This document shows positions 1 through 9,138 of a stretch of DNA of 64,000 nucleotides, piece after piece (the stretch's first letter is position 1; each line of letters begins with the position of its first letter). The notes beneath the pieces are model-generated. The model searched no databases, was not told the origin of the DNA, and worked only from the letters and a program-made list of their open reading frames with translations. The position numbers were made by a program, and so were the translations under genes. The stretch covers positions 52,901,001-52,965,000 of the forward strand of contig JASDFA010000001.1 in the NCBI GenBank assembly GCA_035772735.1, read 5' to 3'. This DNA is from Datura wrightii. Taxonomy: Eukaryota; Streptophyta; Magnoliopsida; Solanales; Solanaceae.

Positions 1-529
1 TAGCAATCTTTCGAAATTGGGCAAGGACGAACTTTGATTCGATCAACATTGACGAAAAGGAAAAACTTCCTTAAACACATTATAATGTGGTATATATGGT
101 TAATTTCTAATGTCATATATATTTTTTCCTTGTGCTATGGTATTTAAAATAATGATGCTTTTTTATCTTATATTTCAACAATATCTCTGGAAATCCAGAT
201 ATATTTGGTCAAGTTTCAACTAAGAAAAGGAAGAAATCATCTAGCCTTTTTATAATTAATATGATATAAACCTGTATTGCATGTTTATCTTTTTTCCTAA
301 TCATCTTGTCACCATTTTCTCTTCTTTCTTGACTAACACTTTTAGAGAGTTAAATTTATGGGATCTTTGATTAGTTCATAATCTCCACGGCTCTCATATT
401 TTAGTAGTGTATTCCTTATTATCTATTTACTAGTAACCAACTTGCTTTTGGCTCGGTCTATACACACCACATTTTACCATACACACACACACACACTTAT
501 ATATATGCACATACATACATACATATATA
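1..529. other. Left flank outside the nested elements
   Basis: AT-rich DNA with no reading frame, tRNA or LTR signature that I can recognise. It ends in short AC, ATAC and AT simple repeats just before the terminal sequence of element C. The five bases before C (525-529, atata) are a possible target-site duplication, but the other copy lies outside the window, so this cannot be tested here. It may be non-repetitive host DNA or an older, unrecognised repeat. Confidence 0.5.
481..496. repeat. (AC)8 microsatellite
   Basis: Eight uninterrupted AC dinucleotides, followed by AT- and ATAC-rich simple sequence up to the edge of element C. No function is implied. It marks simple-sequence DNA at the insertion point of C. 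Confidence 0.9.
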
Positions 530-2105
530 TGTCATGACTCGAGCTGAGACTCTTAGTCGAGACACGGGACCTAGAACCACGAATGTCTCAAAGATAATCC
601 ATGGTACATACAAAGCATGATAAGAGCCTTATGAAGCAGAAATAAAGCATGAACATGATATAAATAGAATTCTGCGTATCATAAGGATAAAAGCATAAAC
701 ACAAATCAATAACACTGAACTATATATACATGATTGTCTAAAAATCCTTTACTACTATGGTGAGCTAATGGGACAGCACCCCCAACTAGCTCACTAAGTC
801 TGAAACTGAAAGACAGAACTAAAACACAAAGCAAATAATGTCCTCGGAGAATGAGGACTCACCCAAGCGAGAATAGAGGACTGATCGGGAGTGAACTATC
901 AGCGAGATTGAGATGGATCACCCAAACCTATATCATGAGACGATATAACATAGAGTATGCAGTCAGTACTTCGAATATATTGAGTATGTAAAGTAAGCAA
1001 AACATGCTAGTAAAATATTAGTTAAAATCATGAATATAAATCAAAATAGATCATGAGAGTAAGGACCACATGCTAAAGCCCATATATATGAGATATACAT
1101 AATAATAACCTATTCATCACAAGCTGAACATAATGACCCAAGGTTTAGAAACGAAAATCATATAGTGTGCCATACTTGAAAATATAACTGAAAACTTATA
1201 AACTTATCAATGGGTCAAATATGTTATAAGACATAAGATCGTTAGACCTGAACATGAGTAACTGAAAGGAACAATGGGAGACTTGTCATAACCGACAACC
1301 ATCACATATGAGCGCATGATGATCCCACGTCTTGCCCACGTAGAGGAGAGCCATCCTTAGCCTTTCCAGGGCAAAGGATGAATAAGGTTTGATATCACAG
1401 GTGTGCCCTCAGGCAAGGGAAACACTCTCTTGAGAGGTCCCAAATAAGAACATTTCCTGTGTTGGCACGTAGTTCAGAGACCGCGGTCCTCGGAATATGT
1501 AGCGTACCCAATGCTAGGCACTACTTCCAAAACATGCATATAGCTCATATAATCATATTCTCAAAATATAGCTTAAATCTGAATATTGGGGAGTCTTGAC
1601 TCCAAATATCTCTTTAAAACTGATCTTCTAAGTCTTGGATAAAATCATTATAAACATAGCTTGCGCAAGTCATGAAATAATACCTACTTGAAATAAGTAT
1701 CATAATTAGAAATCATGGGATCATAAGATAAGAATTCATATACATTCATGCATACTAGATAATTCATCATACTTGAAATCATACACTCATAAGCTTAAAT
1801 TACATAAATAATGCATAATAGGGCATAATCTCCATAAAATTGAAATCATGAATTAATATGTAAATTGAATTTAAATCTTCCCTAATATTCATGGAACATC
1901 AATCAAAACATGAAGGTGTTATACCTATAGAGAAAGCATGGAAGATCTCATGAAAATTGGGTTAATACCCTAGAATTCAATTTGACATGCTTAGCAACAT
2001 GAAATCATAGAATTGGGATGAAATTAGGCATGAGGGTGGAAGAATTTCCCCCATTCATAACCCTACATACCTAGGTTTGATGAACTTGCAACCAAATTTG
2101 AAGAC
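530..2105 (-). repeat. Element C 3' LTR, left segment
   Basis: Starts on the plus strand with tgtcatgactcgag, close to the terminal sequence of element H at 58674 (tgtcatgccccgag), so it is the outer end of a minus-strand Tekay-like LTR. Element A interrupts it at 2106; the LTR resumes at 10572. The two segments total about 2.2 kb, normal for this group. No gene is seen. Confidence 0.8.
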
Positions 2106-3533
2106 TGTTCGGGTAGGTTGCTATAGGGTTAAAACCGACACGCAAGTGCACGTGGTCAAACAAGTAATAAAGTGGCTAAGTAAGCCAAGTATCGATCCAA
2201 GGAGACTCTGGGTAAGTAAAATTGCCTAAGTACACTATATTCTTATCTTACTTCTAATTATGCTAACAACAACGTAACCAACAGTTAAATAAGTTTTTGT
2301 TTAGAAATTATATATACTAAAACTAGTAACAATTATTTACTGTAAATTGAAACTATGGATATGAGCATGCCAAGGTTAAGAACAAGTAATGAATTTGACG
2401 ATAATCACAATTCGGTTATCCTTCTCTTCATGTTGCTAGCCAAGAACATTAGCCTAGAAATTAAAACTCTCGTATTTAATTTTACTTTAGAATCATAAAC
2501 CATTCGTCTACATTTCTGTGATCAAATGCAATTTATGACCTAGCACTATAATTCCGGTTCCTAAATTGACTAATACGGCTTTCAAGTATATTTCTATCAG
2601 GAAAGCACATCAAAACCTAATTTTCCCAAATCAAGTTAAGAACAATACCCTATTAATTCACAACTTTCCAATTTCTTGCTCTCTCGAGTGTAATTGGACT
2701 TTTTAGATGTACATTAATGTCGGCCACACACTAATGCAGTAGAAACAAGAATTAATAGAACAATATAGAAGAAGAAGAAAAAAACCATATCATTAACAAT
2801 CAAAATTCATCACCATTGTTCAAAACCTTAGCAAGGAAGAGAATTAACCACTCATTTGTGGATTAATCATCCTAAAACAAGTGTAAATCATACATATAAT
2901 TGATTGAAAGAAGAAAGGAAGAGAAGAAATCCCTTAGTTTTTTTGTCCCTCAACTGCTTCTAACCCACGTCCTTGCTCCACCAAGTCTGAATTAATTAAA
3001 AATAAGCTAAGTGTTCTATTTATACTAGTGGGAATTTTTTCCGGAATAACAAGCAACGTGTCACGGAGGTCAACGCGGAGCACTGCCTCCGTGACACGGC
3101 GTGGACGCGGACCCTTACTGGAATTCCAGGGTCCGGGATTATAGCCTCAACGTGGCACGGAGGCCAACGCGGAGGCCTATCTCCGTGCCACGGAGCTGTC
3201 GCGAGGCCTCACTAGAATTTGCCAATTAATTTCCCCTCCAGGCAGTGTGCCTCCGCGATGGTAGCGTGGCACGGCTCCATCGCGGAGCCCCTTTACTTTG
3301 CGCATTCCAATGTCTTTTCCATGCTCGCATCCAAGTCCAACTCCGATATACTTCCAACATGCATTTTAGCTCCTAAAAATCATATTTTCCTGCAAAACAA
3401 ATGCTAATCATGTTGGTTAGTATAAATTCACATTTTATTACCAATTACATGAGAATGTATACATATTGCACACAAACAAGGCGAAAATAATACGTTTGAG
3501 TATCACTTGGGCATATAAATCTGCCCAAGATCA
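2106..3533 (-). repeat. Element A 3' LTR (1428 bp)
   Basis: Direct repeat of 9139-10566 with the same length. It contains the GC-rich inverted-repeat array at 3054-3291 and a TATA box (tataaatag on the minus strand, 3016-3024). The outer edge is marked by the duplication aagac. Confidence 0.95.
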
Positions 3534-3571
3534 CTTACCCCACACTTAAATCCTTGTTCGTCCTCGAACAA
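3534..3571 (-). promoter_or_regulatory. Element A polypurine tract with upstream hairpin
   Basis: On the minus strand, ttgttcg-agga-cgaacaa (3554-3571) forms a perfect 7-bp stem with a 4-nt loop. It is followed by TTTAAGTGTGGGGT (3537-3550) and then the LTR. The purine-rich run next to the 3' LTR is the expected plus-strand primer. The same hairpin and box precede the 3' LTRs of F (31049-31083) and B (17980-18014), with one base change in B. Confidence 0.75.
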
Positions 3572-5376
3572 CACATACACAACTCATGCAAATTACATCC
3601 CAACCTTTGTCACTATGGTGCGACAATTTATGCTACGGTCATCCCGATTATTCAATTTTCGCAAATCATCATGAAAACATCCATGGTCTTACAATGCAAT
3701 GACCTTTCCTACATCAGGACTTCCTAGACTTTAAGAATCGACTCTCGATATCGGCAAACTCATGCAAATCAGCTAATCAAGATATCCGACACGAAAATCA
3801 ATCTTTCATCAAGCATGTGCCCTCACAACTCAAGAGAATCTTCCCCTTTATGTTCATGCAACACACAAACATTCAAATAGGGGCATATAAAAATTAATTT
3901 CACTCTCTCTCCCAAAAGAATTCACATGCATCATGTCATGACCCATAGGCTTGCCCTTAGTGTATTACTCCACTAATATAAGGAAATGCAATGTAAGATC
4001 AAGTAGGACTTTAATGGGTTGTAATGGAAGCTATGAAACTAGTATATATTGGATTAGCCAATAATAGTCACTAGCATCCTTAAGCGCCTTTTCAACACAT
4101 TCCCATACTCTCATGAACATTGTTTCTCTCTTTTCTTTTTCCTCTCATACCATTCATGCTTGTTTACTTTCGTATGGCCCATTTCATCCAACACACTTGA
4201 CACAACAACAAAGGGTTTTCATGCACCTTCATTCTCATTTAATTATAACAAGTGCCTCTTCAACCTCTTCAACCTCTTCTTCCCTTTCTCACTCCGCTTT
4301 TCTTTTTCTTTTCACTCTTCTCACTCTTCGACACTTTGGGAAAAGAATTTTCTTTTCTTCTTAAGCGCTTAAGAGTTTTGTATAGACTTTACGGCTAATG
4401 AAAAGAAGGAATAAAGCTTAGTTTATACAATTTTGGACAAAAGAAGGAAATAATTGGCTAAAGGCTCAACGGGCTGACTAGGGTATACAATCACATAAAA
4501 AGGTAGAGTATGACAAGAAAAAAAATAGAAACTCTCGGTTAAAACAAAGAAATGCCTACATCCTTTCCAACACTACACCCCCTTCATTTCGTTTTGCACA
4601 CACACTAGGCAAGTTCTAGACACTTCACAATAGCATGGAATAACAATACCTCACTTCACACACTTCATGCACATGCTCGATTCAAGATGCATTCACAGAC
4701 TCTTTAATTTGCCAACTGCATGAATTCAAAAATTAAGCCTCAATCATACCGAATCAAATTCTACAGCCTAGGTAACTCAACATATTTACAAAATTGCATG
4801 CTTTCAAACGAATCACTTTTACATTTTGAACATCAGTTACAACACGCAACGAGATTTTGCAACCATAAAGCAACTACAGGTTCATTGATGCAATCCACCA
4901 AAGAAAAACTGAAAATAAATTAAAATCCTACTCCTACCGACTACATTTCCCTTAAGACGGTCGTCATCCATCCATCATAGGGAACGGTCACTAACTATGA
5001 CATCGGTTCAATGGGACTATTCTCGGTAAAAGAACCGAAAGCAAACTCCGAGAAACCCAAAAATAAAAATCGAAATTTTTTTTGCAAAACATCGATCATG
5101 TCGATGGAAAACTATTTACAAAATATTTTGATAAGTGCAAAATATTTTCGCAAAAATTTTGAAAAATATCGATCATTTCGATATACAGAAATATTTACAA
5201 AATATTTACCTTGGCAACCATAACTTTTCACAACACACATCATTAACCACAAAAAAAAAATATACAGATACAACACAAATCAGTTCACAACCACAGGGAA
5301 ACATAAAAACATACATGCACAACCAGGGAAAAAGCATACAGTAGATTAGCCCAGCCCCAGCACCTAACTACTTCCC
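3572..5376 (-). other. Element A long 3' non-coding region
   Basis: About 1.8 kb without a convincing reading frame, between ORF2 and the polypurine tract. It is homologous in order and sequence to 31084-32748 of F and 16426-17979 of B. Shared landmarks include a pyrimidine-rich tract near 4120-4340, the block gacgaccgtctta on the minus strand near 4955-4970, and a run of AT-rich cgata/aaatattt repeats at about 5085-5215. Conservation across three elements with different genes suggests a role in the RNA (packaging, processing or 3' end), but none can be assigned. Confidence 0.6.
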
Positions 5377-5412
5377 ACCCCACACTTAAATCGAACACTA
5401 TCCCCAGTGTTC
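5377..5412 (-). promoter_or_regulatory. Second polypurine-tract-like box with hairpin, after ORF2 of element A
   Basis: On the minus strand a perfect 7-bp stem (gaacact/agtgttc, loop ggggat, 5393-5412) is followed by TTTAAGTGTGGGGT (5377-5390). This 14-nt box is identical to the real polypurine tract at 3537-3550. It starts about 45 nt after the ORF2 stop. F has the same arrangement at 32749-32784 with one stem mismatch, and B has a related box at 16412-16425. Confidence 0.65.
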
Positions 5413-5456
5413 ACAAAAATACAAAGCACAAAATTTCGGGTGGTGGAACTCCCTGC

Positions 5457-6677
5457 TCAGTCGAAATATTCGACTTCTTCATCCGGTGCTGCTGCCTCAT
5501 CGCCCATGTCTGAGTCAGCTCCATCGTCATCATCGGACTCCACATCGGAGTCCTCCCAATGTGTCACCTCGTCAGTGGGGACATCGTCATCAGTAGGCTC
5601 AACGAAGGCTGGTCCCACTCGGCATAAGGCTCTGGCGTTCTCGCCAAATGGGTAATCCAGCTCCAACTGCCATAACTCTTCCTCTGTGGCTGGTCTCCCA
5701 CCAATCCGTAGCTGAAGCATCTGCATGCCAAACATACGTGCCATGTACTGATCGTCACGAGCATGTCGCTCGCCCAAAGTCAGCACTGGCCCGTGTGTTG
5801 TGTTGGGGGCCTTAGTTTTTGTCACATCGAGGGCCCTCCGCTCCAACTGCGGAATGTAATCCAAAGCCTCTTCCTCGACATCGAGGCCTCGGAGGAAGGT
5901 GGTGATGAGTCCACCGAACCCGTATCTGTGGCCCTGGTGTAGTCTGGCTCTCTTCATGGCGGATATAATGACCGCCCCAACATTAATCCCTAGCCCTTTT
6001 ATAAGGGCATACACCAAGCAGACACGGTCCCGAGTCACATCTGTCATGTGAACTCCCGGGATCAAGCAAGAACATACAATTTTCAGCCATATTCTGGCCT
6101 CCCTGTTCATCTGCGAATAAGGCAGAGTCTGGTGGTAACCCCTCTCCTTATTTCTACTCCATCGGGCTGTGGATCGAGCCCCACACAACATACGTCTGAT
6201 GTCGGCGTACGGTGGAGTGATGTTTAGCTGGCGAAGAACGTGAGCGTCTGTGTCCCGCGCTCCAACGATGGCATTAAATTGCTGGGGTTCCAGAGTGACA
6301 ATCTGCCCTCTGATTTTTATTGTGTGGCTTCTGATGGCCGGGTTCCAATTTGCGTAGAACTCCCGGACCAAATGTAGGTTGCACTCCTTGGGCTCCTGAA
6401 ATATAAAGCTAAGCCCAGCTGCTTCAATCCTCTGCACAATACGGGGGAACTCCTGTGCTAGTGGTTCCCGTGCAATATGCTCCTCCGGGAAGTACTTGCT
6501 TTCCTTATGTTTAGCGTACCACTTCTTTCCTTCCTCGGTTACCCACCTCGTTCCGTATTGGCGGCGCTGGCCGCGCGGAACAGCTGGTGCAGCTGGGACT
6601 GCAGTGCCCAATCTCATTCGCTTTCTCTCGGTGCCTGAAGTAGAAGCACCTTTGCCCTTATCCTGCCTACTCGCCAT
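5457..6677 (-). CDS. Element A ORF2: putative plant transposon protein, 406 aa
   Basis: Intact reading frame with an ATG at 6677, chosen because it lies just after a good splice acceptor (6683) and the reading above it has only a TTG. Residues 1-45 are basic and low in complexity (RKRMR, PRGQRRQYGTRW). About 45-330 form one globular-looking domain rich in W, Y and R. About 355-406 are strongly acidic (VESDDDDGADSDMGDE). No transmembrane segment is visible, so this is not a typical Athila envelope-like product. From memory it resembles the protein family labelled putative plant transposon protein domain (Pfam PF20167), of unknown biochemistry. F carries a decayed homologue at 32831-34045. That this copy stays open while neighbouring genes are broken fits the youth of A. 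Confidence 0.85.
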   Translation of the reverse strand: MASRQDKGKGASTSGTERKRMRLGTAVPAAPAVPRGQRRQYGTRWVTEEGKKWYAKHKESKYFPEEHIAREPLAQEFPRIVQRIEAAGLSFIFQEPKECNLHLVREFYANWNPAIRSHTIKIRGQIVTLEPQQFNAIVGARDTDAHVLRQLNITPPYADIRRMLCGARSTARWSRNKERGYHQTLPYSQMNREARIWLKIVCSCLIPGVHMTDVTRDRVCLVYALIKGLGINVGAVIISAMKRARLHQGHRYGFGGLITTFLRGLDVEEEALDYIPQLERRALDVTKTKAPNTTHGPVLTLGERHARDDQYMARMFGMQMLQLRIGGRPATEEELWQLELDYPFGENARALCRVGPAFVEPTDDDVPTDEVTHWEDSDVESDDDDGADSDMGDEAAAPDEEVEYFD

Positions 6678-6682
6678 TGTAC

Positions 6683-7383
6683 CTGTCAATATACATAAAC
6701 AAGCACAACGTTAAGCTAAATACATGTTAACTTCGGCTAAGGTCGGGTTACACAACGTTTACCCCACACTTAGTCCTTAGCTACTTTTACAGACTATGGC
6801 AAGGATAACTCAATTTACACCAGAACAATCAACTATACAATTTATGCTTAGCGCGTTCACAAAAATTTCAACAGCATAACGCTTAGCGTACTACTCAGAC
6901 TTCATACAGCTAATCCCAATCCTACTATTGCTAACAATTTAACCATCACACTAAGAAACAAAAACAACAAATAAAAACAACGACAAAAGTTCTATATATA
7001 CATACAAATCCAAATAATCAAACCAATTTGCACAATTTCCACATTTTCCCCAAAAATTCGAGAATTCGTCGTCTTTTACATTCAAACAATATTTACACCG
7101 ACTAATCTCAATTCCCAAACACACCCCGGCATCTAATTCACCGAATTATCAAATTATCCAACTCAATTTCAACAACCTAAGCCCTAGAATTCAATTTTAC
7201 AATCAATTTCGAATTATTCACGTAATTGACAAGTTCAAACGCTAATAACAACATTCCGAACATTCATCAATCACAAATAATTCAATTTCATGCTCAATTG
7301 CTACTTAGGATGATATATCTCACCTCACCTGCCCAAATTCGACTAAAATCGCCAAAACTTAGAGAGAAACGAGGAAAACATAC
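6683..7383 (-). other. Predicted 5'-UTR intron of element A ORF2
   Basis: On the minus strand a donor AAAG/GTATGT sits at 7384/7383 and an acceptor TTGACAG/GTACAATG at 6683/6682, placing the ORF2 ATG five bases into exon 2. The predicted intron is 701 nt and AT-rich. F has the same pair of sites in the same places (34681 to 34051, 631 nt) despite considerable sequence difference. The intron also contains the box TAAGTGTGGGGT at 6761-6772, about 80 nt before the acceptor. Confidence 0.65.
6761..6772 (-). promoter_or_regulatory. Third polypurine-tract-like box, in the ORF2 leader intron of element A
   Basis: Minus-strand TAAGTGTGGGGT matches the core of the element's polypurine tract. The equivalent box in F is at 34127-34138, about the same distance from its acceptor. 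Together with 5377-5390 it brackets ORF2. Confidence 0.55.
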
Positions 7384-7389
7384 CTTTAC

Positions 7390-7745
7390 GTTGAAGAACC
7401 GAAGAAACTTGATGATTTCTTTGCTTAGTGGAGTGGCACGTTGATTGGGGAGGGGGATTTGGGTGTTTGGTCGCGGAGAGGAAAAGAAATGGGGAGAAAG
7501 GGCAAGAAAATCGGGGTTAATTTAAAGAAAAATACGCGGGTCACCCGGCAACCCGGTGTGACCCGGCACCAAATATAAGGCAACGTGTCACGGAGGATAA
7601 CGCGGAGCCCCTCCTCCGTGACACGGAGCCAACGCGTTGGCTCACTGGAAATTTTAAAAATTTGGATTTTACCTTCAACGTATCACGGAGGGAAACGCGG
7701 AGCCCCTCCTCCGTGACACGGAGCCAACGCCCCAGTGCACTGTCT
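7390..7745 (-). promoter_or_regulatory. Internal GC-rich inverted-repeat array and leader exon, probable ORF2 promoter
   Basis: Two units of the LTR-type repeat lie at 7581-7745, each with CGTGTCACGGAG-like and CTCCGTGACACG-like arms about 25 bases apart. On the minus strand they are followed by TTTAAAT, a pyrimidine-rich stretch (CCCTTTCTCCCC and so on) and a splice donor at 7384/7383. That order matches the LTR promoters, where the same array lies directly upstream of TATA. F repeats the layout at 34880-35020. The promoter role is inferred from this parallel; no transcript data are available. Confidence 0.5.
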
Positions 7746-7973
7746 CTTCATTTTAATCATTTTTTCATACATTGCCTTATTCTTCCCGATTCCATGCATA
7801 TTTGTCTCCGTTTGACCTGCAAAATCACCTCACTAAACAAAATTGGTTAGATTAATAGATTTCCCTAACTAAAATGAAAAATATTAACTAAAACAAAAAA
7901 TATACCAAATCAAGAAAAGAAAAATAAAAATAAAAATTATTTACACTAAAAAAGAAAGAAAGAAAATATTTTT

Positions 7974-7991
7974 CACGGGTTGCCTCCCGTG
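7974..7991 (-). promoter_or_regulatory. Conserved GGGAGGCAACCC hairpin, element A copy
   Basis: Minus strand: CAC-GGGAGGCAACCC-GTG, an inverted repeat lying about 40 nt after the ORF1 stop. Copies exist at 16121-16138 (B; CTT-core-AAG) and 35203-35220 (F; CGT-core-GTG). The flanking stem bases differ between copies but still pair, which supports a folded RNA. Confidence 0.7.
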
Positions 7992-8030
7992 CTGCGCCTG
8001 GTTTACCGTCGCGGCTCGACGTACCAAGTT

Positions 8031-8969
8031 TCACCACTTTTTCCTCCACCTTGAGGATATGAATCTCACCCCTAATTTCTTTTCTAGTTTCCTCTTATGT
8101 TCTAGGGGTGGTGGTGAAAACTTGTAAGGACCAAGTAGTAGATGTTGCCTTTTGCACTTGTTGGCCCTCAAGTAAGCGCAGTCATTTTGGCTCTCTGACT
8201 TAGCGAATTTCAGAATATACGGGGCTTGATCCTCCTCTAGACACTTCTCTATAAGCTTGGAAGACTCTATTTCTATGTTGTCCACCAAACTTAATGTCGA
8301 AAAATGCTTCGAGTGTGGTCCAATCAACCTCAACTCTGAAATTGCATTGTGCTTTACTTCCTTACTTGTGTACACCTTTTCAACATCGACATCTATTTCT
8401 CCATTAAGGTCAAATGGGAGATATTCTTTCTCTTCTTCCATGAATGGATTTTCTATAGGTATGAGCCGATCACGGGGACACTCAAGAGATTCTAATTGTT
8501 GGGCTTCATCCAAAAATTCACCCTTGTATTCCTCTTGTAGTTCCTCTTGAATATCGGCTAAAACTGTCACCTGCAAATTATCACAAGCTTCAGCCTCAGC
8601 ACACATCTCCGTGAGTTTGACGCTCATCCTGCTTACAGCCTCTGCATTCTCCTTTTGCTGAATTATCAATTTTGCCACCGACTCCTTCATTGCTTCTGAT
8701 TGCTCCAAGAGTTGTTTCATCATGTCCTCTATTTGAACTTGGCGTCCCAAGTCCTCATTTTCAACATGCCTATATTCAGCAAAACCAACAGAATGATCAT
8801 AGCGGGGGCTTGGGGGAGGGGCATATGCCTTTGGACAATCACCCCAATGGCCATATTGACACCCACATATATTGCACGTGTTACAGTTTTGCCACAAGTG
8901 GGGTCCTCCGCAATTCATGCAAGATTCGCCGAAATATGCATATCCACCATTTATATTCCAAGATGTCAT
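8031..8969 (-). CDS. Element A ORF1: zinc-knuckle, coiled-coil gag-like protein, 312 aa
   Basis: The first reading frame after the primer-binding site, so in the gag position. The ATG at 8969 is chosen; the frame extends only to a TTG six codons upstream before a stop. Near the N terminus are two Cys/His clusters: C17-C20-H24-C29 (CX2CX3HX4C) and C32-C35-H41-C45 (CX2CX5HX3C). Both deviate from the retroviral CX2CX4HX4C spacing. A charged, helix-prone stretch follows (about residues 75-150), then an acidic region and a basic C terminus (KKLGVRFISSRWRKKW). There is no Athila capsid domain of the kind seen in B and F, and no protease. It may be a nucleocapsid remnant that binds RNA while capsid is supplied in trans; this is inference. 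Confidence 0.75.
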   Translation of the reverse strand: MTSWNINGGYAYFGESCMNCGGPHLWQNCNTCNICGCQYGHWGDCPKAYAPPPSPRYDHSVGFAEYRHVENEDLGRQVQIEDMMKQLLEQSEAMKESVAKLIIQQKENAEAVSRMSVKLTEMCAEAEACDNLQVTVLADIQEELQEEYKGEFLDEAQQLESLECPRDRLIPIENPFMEEEKEYLPFDLNGEIDVDVEKVYTSKEVKHNAISELRLIGPHSKHFSTLSLVDNIEIESSKLIEKCLEEDQAPYILKFAKSESQNDCAYLRANKCKRQHLLLGPYKFSPPPLEHKRKLEKKLGVRFISSRWRKKW

Positions 8970-9114
8970 GTCAATGAGGGTATCCAAAAGAGAGAAAAAT
9001 TAAAATGAACAAAGAATTAAAACAAATACTAAGACCAAGTTGTTAACCCTTAAGAAAATAAAACAAAAATACAGTAAATTTACACTTTATCACAATTTTA
9101 CCAATTGCCTAGTC

Positions 9115-9132
9115 TCCCCGGCAACGGCGCCA
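9115..9132 (-). promoter_or_regulatory. Element A primer-binding site, tRNA-Asp
   Basis: The plus strand reads tccccggcaacggcgcca, the 3' end of plant tRNA-Asp including CCA. On the element strand it is the complement TGGCGCCGTTGCCGGGGA, a perfect 18-nt match, separated from the 5' LTR edge by six bases. Asp primer sites are characteristic of Athila-type elements. Confidence 0.95.
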
Positions 9133-9138
9133 AAAACT

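Noticed and set aside
1..529. Host gene or exon in the left flank
   Set aside because: No frame, splice pattern or similarity that I can recognise in AT-rich sequence with simple repeats.
3054..3291. GC-rich repeated units that might be read as a CRISPR-like or satellite array
   Set aside because: Units are imperfect, few, and located at fixed places in LTRs next to a TATA box; no spacers, no cas genes, eukaryotic context.
4113..4364. Two overlapping open frames rich in Ser, Phe and His
   Set aside because: They come from a pyrimidine-rich tract in a non-coding region; the equivalent tract in F is not open.
5407..5655. Plus-strand Ser-rich frame opposite ORF2 (similar at 32814-33029)
   Set aside because: Antisense of the acidic tail of ORF2; GAY/GAR codons read backwards give Ser-rich runs.
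5457..6677. ORF2 as an Athila envelope-like gene
   Set aside because: It has the 3' position and a splice acceptor, but no signal peptide or transmembrane segment and a strongly acidic C terminus.
9115..9132. Possible tRNA-Asp gene fragment
   Set aside because: Only the last 18 nt of the tRNA are matched and they lie six bases from an LTR edge, so this is a primer-binding site. The same applies to 13498 and 38242.
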